A stretch of 64,000 bases of DNA from Agrostemma githago (taxonomy: Eukaryota > Streptophyta > Magnoliopsida > Caryophyllales > Caryophyllaceae). The first letter of the stretch is position 1. Each line of letters starts with the position of its first letter. Both the position numbers and the translations under genes were made by a program. Below the pieces are notes generated by a model that saw only the letters and a list, made by a program, of their open reading frames with translations, did not search any database and was not told where the DNA came from. Below, piece by piece: positions 44,335 through 55,052 of the stretch. The stretch is from positions 25,388,844 to 25,452,843 of the forward strand of contig OY288243.1 of assembly GCA_958450325.1 (NCBI GenBank). The letters run 5' to 3'.

Positions 44335-46246
44335 TGTGGACGTGACATAGGTCCACCCCGACGCAGCCACGCGTGGGTTTGGGGAGGCGAATGAATATCC
44401 ATATGAGATGGGTCGAATTGAAATTTAAATCAAAGTGGAGTCGCCACCGAACTTTGTGGGAATTCGGGCCCATTCGAACCCACTCTATATCTTAGTGGGC
44501 CATGCACAAAGTATGGCCCATTCGGATGTCAGAGTTTATTGGGCTCGTCCCGCATTTGATACCGATACCAACATTATCGGATACCGTGTATTGAATGACT
44601 CTCGTGCGCCAACGGTTTCGGGCATCCGGAAACCGAGGCTCTGAGTAAGAGGTAAGGGTACGTGTTGGAAAGTTCACAAAGAACACCCAACCCCGCCCGC
44701 ACATTAGCGGCCTCTACTAAGATATCGTTTGACTATCGAATATGCGCGTTAGTAATACGATGAGATAATATGCAAACAATGTTTTACCTAAACATGCGAG
44801 AATTTGAATGGGTTGCTAAGTCGATTTAATGCATCTAAATTTAACTTCAAAGTTTTATTTATCACGCGAGATTCTTTTAGTACAATAAAAGAAATAATGA
44901 GAATAAATCGACAAAAATAGAAACAAACATGTTAGTAACGATGATAACAATAATAACGGTTTGCAAACAACATAGAACGATGTAACGAGATATGATGCAC
45001 GAGTTTTGAAAAGGTGGTATGACACATGATTGATTTGACACGTGTTGACCGAAGTCATAAAAATATTTTATAAGGCTCGAAATGTGTTTAGGGCTTCGAC
45101 GGGCTCGAAATTGTGTGAAGTTGGATCCGCATCAACGGGTTTCGACCCTAATTAAAAAGTGTTTTCAAAAATAGTTTTGAAATTGATGAAGATGCGATGA
45201 ATGAGGATGAGAACGACGCGAATAAAAAAACTGATTATTGATGTTGACTTGCTTCAACAATCAAACACTCGGGGTGTCGGGATAAACGACCGTCAACATC
45301 GGGTGCGATACCCTCGTAATATTCGGATTTTCTTATCCCGTCATTCTTCGTATTCGACACAAATTAGCAAGTATTTTAATATCTTATACTAGAGATTATT
45401 AGCGATATTATAGACACGATAAAAAAATAAAAATAACAAAAACGACTACGACAACGACGGACGACGCGAGAGAGAAGAGAAGGGAAAAGAACGGGATTTT
45501 GCACCCTCAACCTACATGTTTCTTAGTCTCGGATAGATCTCGTTAATTGTGGCTTTAGCACGGGAGAATCGAGGTTGATGTAAGTTAAGTTATGGTGGTT
45601 TAAGGTTCCTAGATACTAGGGTTTGGTTGAAGGGGATGAGTTATGATGGGTGAAGATTAGGGTTTGTAAAAGTGTGTAAAAGTTGTGTGTAAAGTTTGTA
45701 GGTAAAAAAAAGTGTTTTATTGTGCATGCAAGAAGGTGTTTATATAGATGTTGCCATGCACCCCCGTCTAGGGTTACTCGACCGAGTAGCCCCCTGACTC
45801 AGTCGAGTGGCCCAAGTGACCGCAGCTGGGCCAGTTTGAGGGCCCACTCGATCGAGTGGGTCAGCTGAGGCGCAAGGGTTCGTTTTTTGGACCTTGAGTT
45901 TGGGCAGTTTCGTGGGTCTAGTATTTGGATTGGACTTTTGATGTTTGAGTGAATATTTTTTGTGTCTCGGAACGGCTTTGACCGGGGTTTGACCCAATCG
46001 CTAGAAGTCGGTTTTATTTCCGATATCGTTTTTGACCCAAATTAGTCTTATTTGATTGGAAACGACCCACTCGGCCCGAATTTGAGGTTGGTTCTGTGAG
46101 ATTTGTACTCCGTAAAAAGCCCAAGCCAGAAACTAATGATTTCGAGACCATATCCGAGCGCGTAGAAACACGTTTGCGTCCGATCATCATCGGGTGTTTT
46201 TCGGAAACTGCTATAGACACCTAACGCCCAAATGTGGGTGCCTACA
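44335..46246 (-). repeat. Element E 3' LTR
   Basis: 1,912 bp. Its two outer parts are close to the 5' LTR, but the middle (about 45085-45320) differs from the corresponding 52230-52930 of the 5' LTR and lacks the distal palindrome array. It keeps the proximal array (45773-45863) and a TATATAAA box (minus, 45739-45746). Confidence 0.88.
45739..45863 (-). promoter_or_regulatory. TATA box and adjacent CGATCG palindrome array, E 3' LTR
   Basis: TATATAAA on the minus strand at 45746-45739; upstream in transcription sense, at 45773-45863, are copies ACTCGACCGAGT, ACTCAGTCGAGT and CACTCGATCGAGTG. Confidence 0.6.
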
Positions 46247-46262
46247 GAGCCCCCACTCTGAC
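46247..46262 (-). other. Polypurine tract of element E
   Basis: The minus strand reads GTCAGAGTGGGGGCTC directly before the 3' LTR, the usual site for plus-strand priming. Confidence 0.8.
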
Positions 46263-48781
46263 TGAGGCTTGGACAAGGCGAAAGTCAGAGTAGCTACCAG
46301 GCCAATCGAGGATAAAGACCTGGCAGACTTCTGGTAGGGTCGTTTATAGTCCGTCAGACTTGCATGAAGAGCTCGCCAGCCATAAGACAGCGATCATACC
46401 TGAGCAGATGATGATAACTCCATGGGGATTCGGACTTGTCGCATAAGTCCTGGGTGCGCCTATATATGGGCCCATCCCGTACTATTCCGGGGAATATGCC
46501 GCCTAGGGCTTTCCGTTGGGGAAATATATGAGTTGTGCGGATGCTGGGGAATAAAAAAAACTTGATGTTCCTTTGGGAAGCCAAGCTGGTACCTGAAATG
46601 TTAGATATACAGGCAGTAATAACAAATATAGCAAATAGCAAGATAGCATACAGGAAATGCAGTTAGAACCTATCGACTGACTTGCGCTGGGGAAAATATA
46701 TTTTGCTTCCTTTTTGAAATCCAAATCCTGAGAGCAACTCACGTGCTAGGTTTTCAAAATGGAAAGGGGTAGAAAAGAAATTTGCAGTTTAAATAGACCA
46801 AAATTTGACCTTGTTGAAAAGGGGTTTTTCAAATGGCTAAGTTTTGCAAACTTCAAAGCGGGAATTTGAAGAAAGAGACCTACCGACAGACTCGAATTTG
46901 GTCGTGACCAGACGAGTTGACAGACATAAACTGGACTCTTTAAGTGTTGGACCACGACTCGGTAGGAGGGTGGGCCACCTAAGATGACAAGACTCTTAAG
47001 TTGCGCTATTCCGTAGCCTAGGCGAATGGCAACACATTCGAACATCGAAATGGGATAGATGTAATATAAAGAGGTTTGTAGTAGTCTGTAATAAGACTGC
47101 TTCAGCAGGACTTGGTAGTGGCAATGCTGTGGTCTACTGCTCTTTTGAAATTTTGGTTCTAGGGTACATTCCCAAAGTGGGTATTGCTTCGAGTCCTGAC
47201 ATACATATTCTCGTCTTCGACTGAGCCGAGTACTAGGATACACTATAGAAAGGAGGCTTATTGAATTTATCTGAATTTTGTGAGTAGATGGAGAACTTCT
47301 GCCTAAGAGAAGCCCCCAGGATGACATAGCAAACTGTTGAGAACATGACAGTGTCGTGACCGGAATGATGGTGCTTTTTGAATGTGTGTCAATGTGGGGG
47401 CTTGTGCATCTGTTGAAAGGCTGCCTACGTATTCACGTGCGGTGAAATCAAACCAAGCCGTAGTTTAGTGAATTGAAAGATATATTATGGTGCCTAGTCT
47501 AATAGGACTTTGTGTGTAACTAGCCATATTGACGGTGTAGGCTAGGTGCATTCCCAGTGATGTCTTGATCAATGGGCTAGAATGGTTAGGATGTTGATCC
47601 TATGACTGTGAGCGTTCTCCGGGGTAGCCCCCAGGGGTGGTGTGAACTATTTGGGCATGCTCTATGCCGACTGCAAGTTGAATTCCCGCGTTTGGGGCAG
47701 GTAACTGGTTTGGATGAGAAGAATTGGGATGGGATTTGACGAGTTTTGCCCTCGTGTCTTTGACGAGTTTTGATCTCGGGTCTTTGACGAGTTTTGATAT
47801 CGGGTCTTTGATGAGTTTTGATCTCGGGTCATTGACGAGTTTTGATCTCGGGTCTTTGTATGGTGATTGTGAATTTTGTTATGTCATGTTGTGTTGTAGT
47901 TGTTGTGCAAGGGGGAAGTCGAGTAAAAAATGGTTCGAACTTTGATCGGGATAGGTTTGATGATGCGGGATCTGGTTTCCATATCTGGCCTTAATGGTTA
48001 GGGGTATCCTATGGAGCTTGAATCCTCAAAATTCCGGGCTGTCTCTTAGCCTAGGTCTCGAGAAGGTCTTGAGGGTTGTAATGTGGGAAGGCTAAATGTG
48101 GTGTTAGCTGACCAACTTGATTGTTTCTCCCCTATTTGATGGCATGAGTATTAATAATTGACCGTACTTGGCCAAGGGGTTTTTCACTTGAGTTGACCGC
48201 TAACCGTGGTTATGGGTTTTTGATTTTTTTTAATTGACATCTTAGCCTCGGTCAAGGGCGCCTCTTTTTTTTTTTTCTTTTTTTTAATGGCCTGCTTTTT
48301 TGTTTTGGCCTTTTGCTCTTTTTGTCCTTGGTCTTGTTTTTGTTGGTCAGACTAACACCTAAGGTAGGGATTGGTCGGTCTTATTGGAGGGGTGTTTATT
48401 GTGGGAAATGGGCTTGCCTCCCGTCTTGAACCCAAACTAGGAGACTACCTAGAATTGTCGTAGGATTCGATACCGCTCCCTAAGGGTAGTTATGTGGCTT
48501 TCTATGTCAGACATGGAACAGGTAAAGGAAAACACGGGTCTCGATTTCCTGCAGTCATTACAGATGTGCCCATAATAGTCACGTGCGTGTGCTCATAGTG
48601 TATGACGGTGTTCATCATGTTTTCGGAAACACATGAGGAAAGTATATATGAGAAATAGAATATTGAAAGCTGATTTTATTGAATTTTGAAAAAGAGGACA
48701 GAATACAACTGACCCTGACTCTGACTTTGACTTTGAAAAAATTAGTACATCCTAGACTCGGACTCAGACTCAGACTCGGAC
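46263..48781. other. Element E 3' non-coding region
   Basis: No gene recognised. The 193-codon minus-strand frame at 47327-46746 has no motif I know and no counterpart noticed in D; I leave it unassigned. The region 47400-48700 is colinear with 23260-24420 of D. A T-rich run lies near 48265-48290. Confidence 0.6.
47738..47857. repeat. 24-bp tandem repeat, five copies
   Basis: Five head-to-tail units of the pattern GACGAGTTTTGATCTCGGGT followed by CTTT, with one to four changes each. The open + strand frame over it (SLTSFDLG repeats) is a product of the 24-bp period. Confidence 0.95.
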
Positions 48782-49393
48782 TTAAATCAAATCCGGACCC
48801 TCGGATGCATGGGAGGTAGACTGGATGCTTTGGTCACCGGGCCCTGTATAGTCCATGAGGGGCTTTGCAAGCGATAATGTTTCCAAAACGGGAGTCCTCC
48901 CGGCATCGAGGAAATCTTGGATGAGGTGTTTCAGTTTCCAGCAATGTTCTGTATCGTGTCCCCTCTCTCTGTGGAATTTGCAGTAATGCTTGGCGTTCCA
49001 TGCTTTGGAGCGTTTTTCCAAATTTACGTCGGCTGTTGGGCCTATGGGTAGTATTAGCTCTTTCGAAACCAACCTTTGGAAAGCGACCGTGTAGGACATA
49101 TCCAAGTGGGTAAATGTCCTTACCTTTGACTGGTTCTTGACTTTAGGAGAGGTGACTTGAGGGTTACCTCTCTCGGTCTTGCCATCTTGAGGGTATCAGA
49201 CAGTTTCGTAAGAGTGTTCACCTTTCAAATGGCTCGGTTGGGTGATTGGTTGTCTTACCCGCTCTAGTTGTGTTAGACGGGATCGGGTTCTTACAAGATC
49301 CTCTTCGATGATGGTTACCCTGGAACTTAGGTTATCCAGGGCGGTATTGACTTTCGAGAAGATATTGTTAATGGAGAAATATAACATAAGCAT
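48782..49393 (-). pseudogene. Element E mini-gag: coiled-coil and zinc-knuckle region
   Basis: Segments 49393-49196 and 49195-48782 are in one frame, joined across a TGA (ETV*YPQDGK). The first part is a short coiled coil (NTALDNLSSRVTIIEEDLVR). The second has VAFQRLVSKELILPIGPTAD, then the knuckle CKFHRERGHDTEHC with WKLKHLIQDFLDAGRTP after it. This matches the gag C-terminus of element C (LQRLSSKGLTEPIGSTPEVP then CQYHRGNGHDTEKC). The capsid domain is missing, as in D. In an active copy the peptide might bind RNA or pair with full gag; this is inference. Confidence 0.78.
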
Positions 49394-51448
49394 ACTCCCT
49401 TGGATATCTCCTTTCTCGACGGCGCAAGATTTGTAATGGTTTGGTAACGCCTAATTCGTAGGGTCCCTGATCGGAAGAAACGACAGGTGTTAGAACTCGC
49501 CTAAGTTTGGTTTTGCGCAAATGCAAGAGAGAGAGTCAAACTAGGTACGGCCCGGGGGCGGGAATGACTATAATTCTTAGATCGGGATACCCGAAAGTTG
49601 ACCTCGACAAAGTAACGACCGTGGATTAGACTCGAGCTGCAGATTGGTGAGTCCGAAAAAGGGGCGACCGTGTTTGACCGTGTTGCGTGCTCGTACCAAC
49701 CGTGGTGACCTAACCCTAGGGTATAATAAGGACGACTCGAAGAGGGCATCATAAGGACGCATGTGTATGATGAACGTAGGGTACCCCCTTAAGGTGACCG
49801 TGGCTGACTGTTCGGGTGGAGGATAGCTCCCAAGTGAGACTAAAGACTTCGATTGGACTCAGATGGTGTGGCACCTGAGTAACTAAAAAGTGGGGTATGT
49901 GAGACAACACGCGTAAGACATGACCATTAGAGCAACCGTGATTGATCGCTTTGCTGAAGGGTAGCCCCCGAGTGAGGAAAATCCTGACAAGGAAATGACT
50001 CGGAAAGGACATCTAGACGAGTGACTCGTGAAAGGTAGGTCTCCCTTAGTATTCGGCAAGTGGGTCGAGTCCTTTTTGAAGGAAGGTCCATGTGAGACAT
50101 CCCCAGACTTTGAACTCGAATGTGTAGACGGACCCTCCTTTGTAAGAGTATGTCTTACGCAGGTGGGTCATGCCTTAGTCAAATAAGGCGGACTGGAATA
50201 GGGAGGAAACTTGTGATGTAAGATCGACGGAGTTTCGACGCTAAAGACCTTCGTCGACTTATGACAAGACCCGAAACTACTAAATACGGGAAGTCCTATG
50301 AAGAGGAAAGTTTTGAGAAGTCCGAGAAAATCGGTGGATGGCCCAATTTTTTTCGAAAATCGGAAAAGTGCCATCGGGCCGCAATTTGAAGGTTTGAAAA
50401 TATTTTGAGTTTTGAAACGGGTAGCATACCGGCTAGAAATAGGCTATTTTAAGTAAAATCATAAGTCCTAAATTCGGTAGCTTTCCGGGTTTTTTAAAAG
50501 TTGAATAATTAATTGGAATTTTGAAATTTGAATATCGAAATAAAGAATTTCTGATAATTTAAAAATTTGGAAACAGGATCCCGAAGATTTGAGAATCGAA
50601 AACGGGATCTCGAAGATTTGAAAATCGAAATTGAATTTTGAAAATTAGAAAATCGAATGGTGGATCGGAAATTTGAATTTTGAAATGGGCAACATGCCAG
50701 CTAGAAAATAGGCTTGTTTTGAGTCAAATCTTAAGTCTAAATTTCGGCAGCTTTCCGATTTTTTGAAATTTGAATATTTTCGAAAAGAGGCATTTTTGGA
50801 ATTTCGGAATTTTGAATATCGATTTTGAATTTCCGAAAATTTGAAAATCGGAAACATGAATCCCGACTTTTAAATTTGGCGAAAATGTCATTGGGCCCGA
50901 ATTTTTTGAAAAGTTGAAATTTTTTGAATTTTTGAAATGGATAGCATACCGGCTAAAAATAGGCTATTTTGAGTAAAATCATAAGTCCTAAATTCGGCAT
51001 GCTTCCCGGGTTTTGAAATTGGATAGTTTGAAAAAGATGTATTTTTTGAAAAAAAAATGACGGTTTTTGAAAAACGAACTTAGAAACCAAGCAGCACATA
51101 GTCACGCAAGCATAATAACGACACCATGTATGCTCTACACTAAGTCTCGGTCAGTCTAGAAAGGGTCTATACCAGTGTACATAGCCTATCCGAGAATCGG
51201 GACGGACTTCCTAAGTCTAGTTGAGCTTAGAACATGCCGCGAAACCCATACGAATCGACTATGAACACCTTTGACATATCCATGTTGGAGTACATCACGG
51301 TATAGTGGGACGTCGGTCGCCAGTACAGGCCCGGGAAAATATGGGGTTATGCATGAACCGTAAAACTAAAATGCGTATTGTACTAGTCAAACGATTTCTA
51401 TTCGAGTCTCACCCTGAGGATGCCGATGGTAAGTCACACATCAGTAAA
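49394..51448. other. Element E leader
   Basis: No gene. The 5' two-thirds has words matching the C leader; the LTR-proximal part contains the tandem repeat listed separately. Confidence 0.6.
50370..51015. repeat. About 250-270 bp tandem repeat, three diverged copies
   Basis: The block ATACCGGCTAGAAATAGGCT ... CCTAAATTCGGNAGCTTTCCG recurs with the CTAG/CTAA word at 50433, 50701 and 50953 (spacings 268 and 252 bp). One copy of the block is present in the leader of C near 17055-17120. Confidence 0.8.
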
Positions 51449-51466
51449 TCCCCAGCGGAGTCGCCA
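51449..51466 (-). other. Primer-binding site of element E (Ogre/Tat type)
   Basis: The + strand reads TCCCCAGCGGAGTCGCCA, identical to the site of C. Confidence 0.87.
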
Positions 51467-52252
51467 AATTGTGGACATGACATAGATCCACCCCGACGCG
51501 GCCACGCGCGGGTTTGGGGAGGCGAATGAATCTCCATATGAGATGGGTCGAATTTAAATTTAAATCGAAGTGGAGTCGCCACCAAACTTTGTGGGAGTTT
51601 GGGCCCATTCGAACCCACTCTATATCTTAGTGGGCCATGCACAAAGTATGTCCCATTCGGATGTCAGAGTTTATTGGGCTCGTCCCGCATTTGATACCGA
51701 TACCGACATTATCGGACACCATGTATTGAATGACTCTCGTGCGCCAACGGTTTCGGACATCCGGAAACCGAGGTTCTGAGTAAGGGGTGAGGGTACGTGT
51801 AGGGAAGTTCACAAAGAACACCCAACCCCTCCCGCACATTAGCGGCCTCTACTAAGATATTGTTTGACTTTCGAATATGCGCGTTAGTAATACGATGAGA
51901 TAATATGCAAACAATGTTTTACCTAAACATGCGAGAATTTGAATGGGTTGCTAAGTCGATTTAATTCATCTAAATTTAACGTCAAAGTTGTATTTAGCAT
52001 GCGAGATTCTTTTAGTACAATAAAAGAAATAAGGAGAATAAATCGACAAAAAAAGAAACAAACATGTTAGTAACGATGATAACGATAATAACGGTTTGCA
52101 AACAACAAAGAACGATGTAACGAGATATGATGCACGAGTTTTGGAAAGGTGGTATGATACGTGATTGATTTGACACGTGTTGACCAAAGTCATAAAAGTA
52201 TTTTGTAAGGCTCGAAATGTGTTTAGGGTTCACGTTTTGGCGTGATGAGAGG

Positions 52253-52478
52253 GCACTCGATCGAGTCATTGGAGGACTCGACCGAGTGTGCCTCGAAAAA
52301 GGGGTCTGCCCAAAATTTAAGGGGTTACTTGACCGAGTCGCTTGGAGACTCGACCGAGTAGGTCGCCACTCGATCGAGTCATTGAGAGACTCGACCGAGT
52401 GGTCCTCAAAATGCATTCTGCCTCGATTTTTGGATGTCACTCGATCGAGTGGCCTATGGCACTCGGTCGAGTGACCCA
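52253..52478. repeat. CACTCGATCGAGTG palindrome array, distal copy, E 5' LTR
   Basis: About eight copies of (A/T)CTCGA(T/C)CGAGT or ACTCGGTCGAGT within 225 bp. Missing from the 3' LTR of the same element. Confidence 0.87.
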
Positions 52479-53293
52479 TGTACGAACTAAGGTTCTCTTC
52501 GCAATTCATTATAAATCTCGAAATTGCTTTTTGATTTTGGAAAGCTGATGATTTTATTGAGTCAGGAAGAAATATTGTATGATTTATGCTCGATTCGGAC
52601 TTTGATACTCATAGTATCCGATATTCGTTTATTGAATCGATATCGAATATTTAGAGAGAAATACAGAAAATACGTTTGTAAGTCGTTTGAATTAAACTAA
52701 AACGATATAGATTATCTCCGCGTTTATAGTGTCGTATTAATTCTATCGAATTAGGTGACGACTATTTTAGCATCAACGAAAATCGAATTAGTTAAATTAG
52801 TGGACTAATTCTTTTAGGCACGATATTCGACTATAGAGTCGGTATCGCATCTAAAGAAATATATTTTGCTTGTTTGATTAGATCCGAAAATAAATTCCCT
52901 CCGCATCCCGATATCGTAATTAATCCTTGCGACACCCTCGTAATATTCGGGAAATTATAGATACGACAACAAAATAAAAATAATAAAAACGACTACGACT
53001 ACGACAACGACGGACGACGCGAGAAAGAGGAGAAGGGAAAAGAACGGGATTTTGCACCCTCAACCTACATGTTTCTTAGTCTCGGATAGATCTCGTTAGT
53101 TGTGGCTTTAGCACGGGAGAATCGAGGTTGATGTAAGTTAAGTTATGGTGGTTTAGGGTTCCTAGATGCTAGGGTTTGGTTGAAGGGGATGAGTTATGAT
53201 GGGTGAAGATTAGGGTTTGTAAAAGTGTGTAAAAGTTGTGTGTAAAGTTTGTAGGTAAAAAAAATGTGTTTTATTGTGCATGCAAGAAGGTGC

Positions 53294-53412
53294 TTATATA
53301 GATGTTGCCATGCACCCCCGTCTAGGGTTACTTGACCGAGTAGCCCCCTAACTCGATCGAGTGGCCCAAGTGACCGCAGTTGGGCCAGATTGATGGCCGA
53401 CTCGATCGAGTG
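53294..53412 (-). promoter_or_regulatory. TATA box and adjacent CGATCG palindrome array, E 5' LTR
   Basis: TATATAA on the minus strand at 53300-53294, with CTTGACCGAGTA, ACTCGATCGAGT and GACTCGATCGAGTGG at 53328-53412 directly upstream. Confidence 0.62.
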
Positions 53413-54268
53413 GATCAGCTGAGGCGCAAGGGTTCATTTTTTGGACCTCGAGTTTAAGCAGTTTCGTTTTTTGTGTCTCGGAACGGCTTTGACTGGGGTT
53501 TGACCCAATCGCTAGAAGTCGGTTTTATTTCCGGTATCGGTTTTGACCTAAATTAGTCTTATTTGATTGGAAACGACCCACTGGGCCTTAATTTGAGGTC
53601 GGTTTTGTGAGATTTGTACTCCGTAAAAAGCCTAAACGAGAAACTAATGATTTCGAGCCCATATTCGAGCGCGTAGAAAACACGTTTGCATCCGATCATC
53701 ATCGGGTGTTTTTCGGAAACTGCTATAGACACCTAACGGCCAAATGTGGGTGTCTACAATTATTAACGATATAATTTGGTTTGTAGGTAGGCAAATATTT
53801 TATGTTTTCTCCAGAAAACTCATTTTTATTATATTATTTCGATACGTGAAGTTTTTCACTGAAAACTTATTTTTAATATGATGTTTTACTGTTTTCCGTT
53901 TTTGCTATTTTTCTATAATAGTAATTACTGTTTTAAAATCCTGTTATACGGCTGGGAGGACGTCGATGTTGCTCCCCACTGATTGTGGCTGTTATGTTTT
54001 AACATGGCAGGTATATGTGCTTCCCTTCGGGTGGGCTAGCGAGCAGTTATAGATCCTGCTTGTTTTAATCAGAGCACTGTATTATGGATTTTTAAAACCC
54101 TTTTTATGGATTTTTTTTAATTTTGTAGCCACTTTTATTTTATGGCTTATGTATTGACTTACATTTTTTAGTTAATCAAGACATATCTACAGTGTGTTAT
54201 AATCCTACTTCTACAGTGTTTCCGCCACTGTATTGCGTTAGAATTTCTAGGGGATTACATATGCGCAG

Positions 54269-54417
54269 GCCGGTGAACCCGATTCAATTCCCGATCAATT
54301 AAGCTTCTTTGTCGGTAAAAAAATTCTTGTTCAAGATCCAAATTCATGAGAGGTACAACGTAGGAGGATCAACATCATACACTATAGTAAGCATGACTGA
54401 CGATGAGGACAAGATGG
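54269..54417 (+). CDS. RPA-like exon after the 20 kb intron insertion, with an A7 frameshift
   Basis: A GCAG acceptor at 54265-54268 is followed by AGEPDSIPDQLSFFVGKK, then seven As instead of an expected six, then in the next frame FLFKIQIHERYNVGGS and SYTIVSMTDDEDKM. FVGK-x-FLFK followed by a variable loop and Y-T-I/V is the next strand set of the RPA70 C-terminal fold. The extra A shifts the frame and leads to a TGA 10 codons later. A strong donor G/GTAAGT lies at 54418. An error in the homopolymer in the assembly is possible. Confidence 0.72.
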
Positions 54418-54567
54418 GTAAGTGGAACGCAACGTATGAGTTTAATATAAAGGTCTATAAACAATAACTACTCCTTTCCTATTTCTGATCTTTATTATTT
54501 ATCTTTTACTATATATTTTCCCTTTTGGATCGCACAACTTACATTTGTTTGTTCCAATCATTTACAG

Positions 54568-54644
54568 TTTGTCTTTTAAAGTACGAGTTTGATAACTACC
54601 TTTTGGCCGCAAGAGATCTTATAAACCTTGCGAACGAACTATCT
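54568..54644 (+). CDS. RPA-like exon: C-terminal helix region
   Basis: Acceptor TTTACAG; phase fits the previous donor (G/TT). It reads CLLKYEFDNYLLAARDLINL then ANELS, with a strong GTATGT donor at 54645. It looks like the C-terminal helical part of the RPA-type fold. Confidence 0.65.
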
Positions 54645-54796
54645 GTATGTCCTTATGATCCGTCTAAATTTCTGCTCAAAATTTTCATATAACCAAATTA
54701 TACTTCAACATAATTATGTACTTAATTTCTTCCAACTCGTACGACTTTTAAACTTTATCGATGCCGTATAATCTTCTACCCATTTTTAACTTCAAG

Positions 54797-54850
54797 AAAG
54801 CTATGGCAATCAAGATTCTAAAAGGGAAAAGATGTGCACTCGCAAGAGGA
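54797..54850 (+). CDS. RPA-like short exon, placement uncertain
   Basis: After an AG at 54795-54796 a basic stretch is read, either KAMAIKILKGKRCALARG plus a stop or, in another frame, SYGNQDSKREKMCTRKR. I cannot choose between them. Confidence 0.35.
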
Positions 54851-54975
54851 TAGTGTAGGGATAATTACCAGTTAACCCTATTTCCTCCAATGTATTCTCT
54901 AATTTTTGTTCCATACACCATTTAGCAGACATCTTCATGTACTTACCTATTATCCACGTGACGCATGTTCTTCAG

Positions 54976-55051
54976 GTGTCTGCCACCGGTGACACCTCAC
55001 CAAGGATTACTTCTCTTAAGCGCAATGGTGCACCTTTCGTTTCATTGATGT
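54976..55051 (+). CDS. RPA-like tail exon
   Basis: Acceptor TTCAG; VSATGDTSPRITSLKRNGAP then FVSLM and TGA, or a donor GT at 55039. The low-complexity hydrophilic character is usual for the tail of RPA-like proteins from Helitrons. Confidence 0.5.
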
Positions 55052-55052
55052 G

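Larger units (their letters stand above)
44335..53758 (-). mobile_element. Ogre/Tat-like non-autonomous element E, complete, target duplication ATTAT
   Basis: 3' LTR (44335-46246), polypurine tract (46262-46247 on the minus strand), a long 3' region, a mini-gag (49393-48782), a leader with tandem repeats, a primer-binding site (51466-51449) and 5' LTR (51470-53758). ATTAT is on both sides (44330-44334, 53759-53763). It sits in the solo LTR, and the uninterrupted form of the same site can be read in the F LTR near 60120-60150. There is no protease, RT or integrase; mobilisation would need an autonomous relative such as C. Confidence 0.92.
51470..53758 (-). repeat. Element E 5' LTR
   Basis: 2,289 bp. 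On the minus strand it starts TGTAGACACCCACAT and ends TGTCATGTCCACA. It has a distal palindrome array (52253-52478, about eight copies) and a proximal one (53328-53412). The middle section matches the C LTR better than it matches the E 3' LTR. Confidence 0.88.
34169..54259 (+). mobile_element. Solo LTR (LARD-type family) in an RPA-like intron, split by G and E
   Basis: It starts TGTAACACCCGCT (34169) and ends CTAGGGGATTACA (54259), with TATGC on both sides (34164-34168 and 54260-54264). The pieces 34169-34922, 42208-44334 and 53764-54259 join into about 3.4 kb colinear with the F LTR, after removing G and E with their duplicated target bases. No primer-binding site follows the right end, so this is a solo LTR. 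Its right end is 9 bp from the next exon; the insertion point is 4 bp before the intron's CAG-adjacent end. Confidence 0.9.

Noticed and set aside
46746..47327. 193-codon minus-strand ORF in the 3' region of E
   Set aside because: Longest unexplained frame in E, but I recognise no motif and see no counterpart in D; kept as non-coding.
47724..47945. + strand ORF with SLTSFDLG repeats
   Set aside because: Direct outcome of the 24-bp tandem repeat and antisense to the element's orientation.
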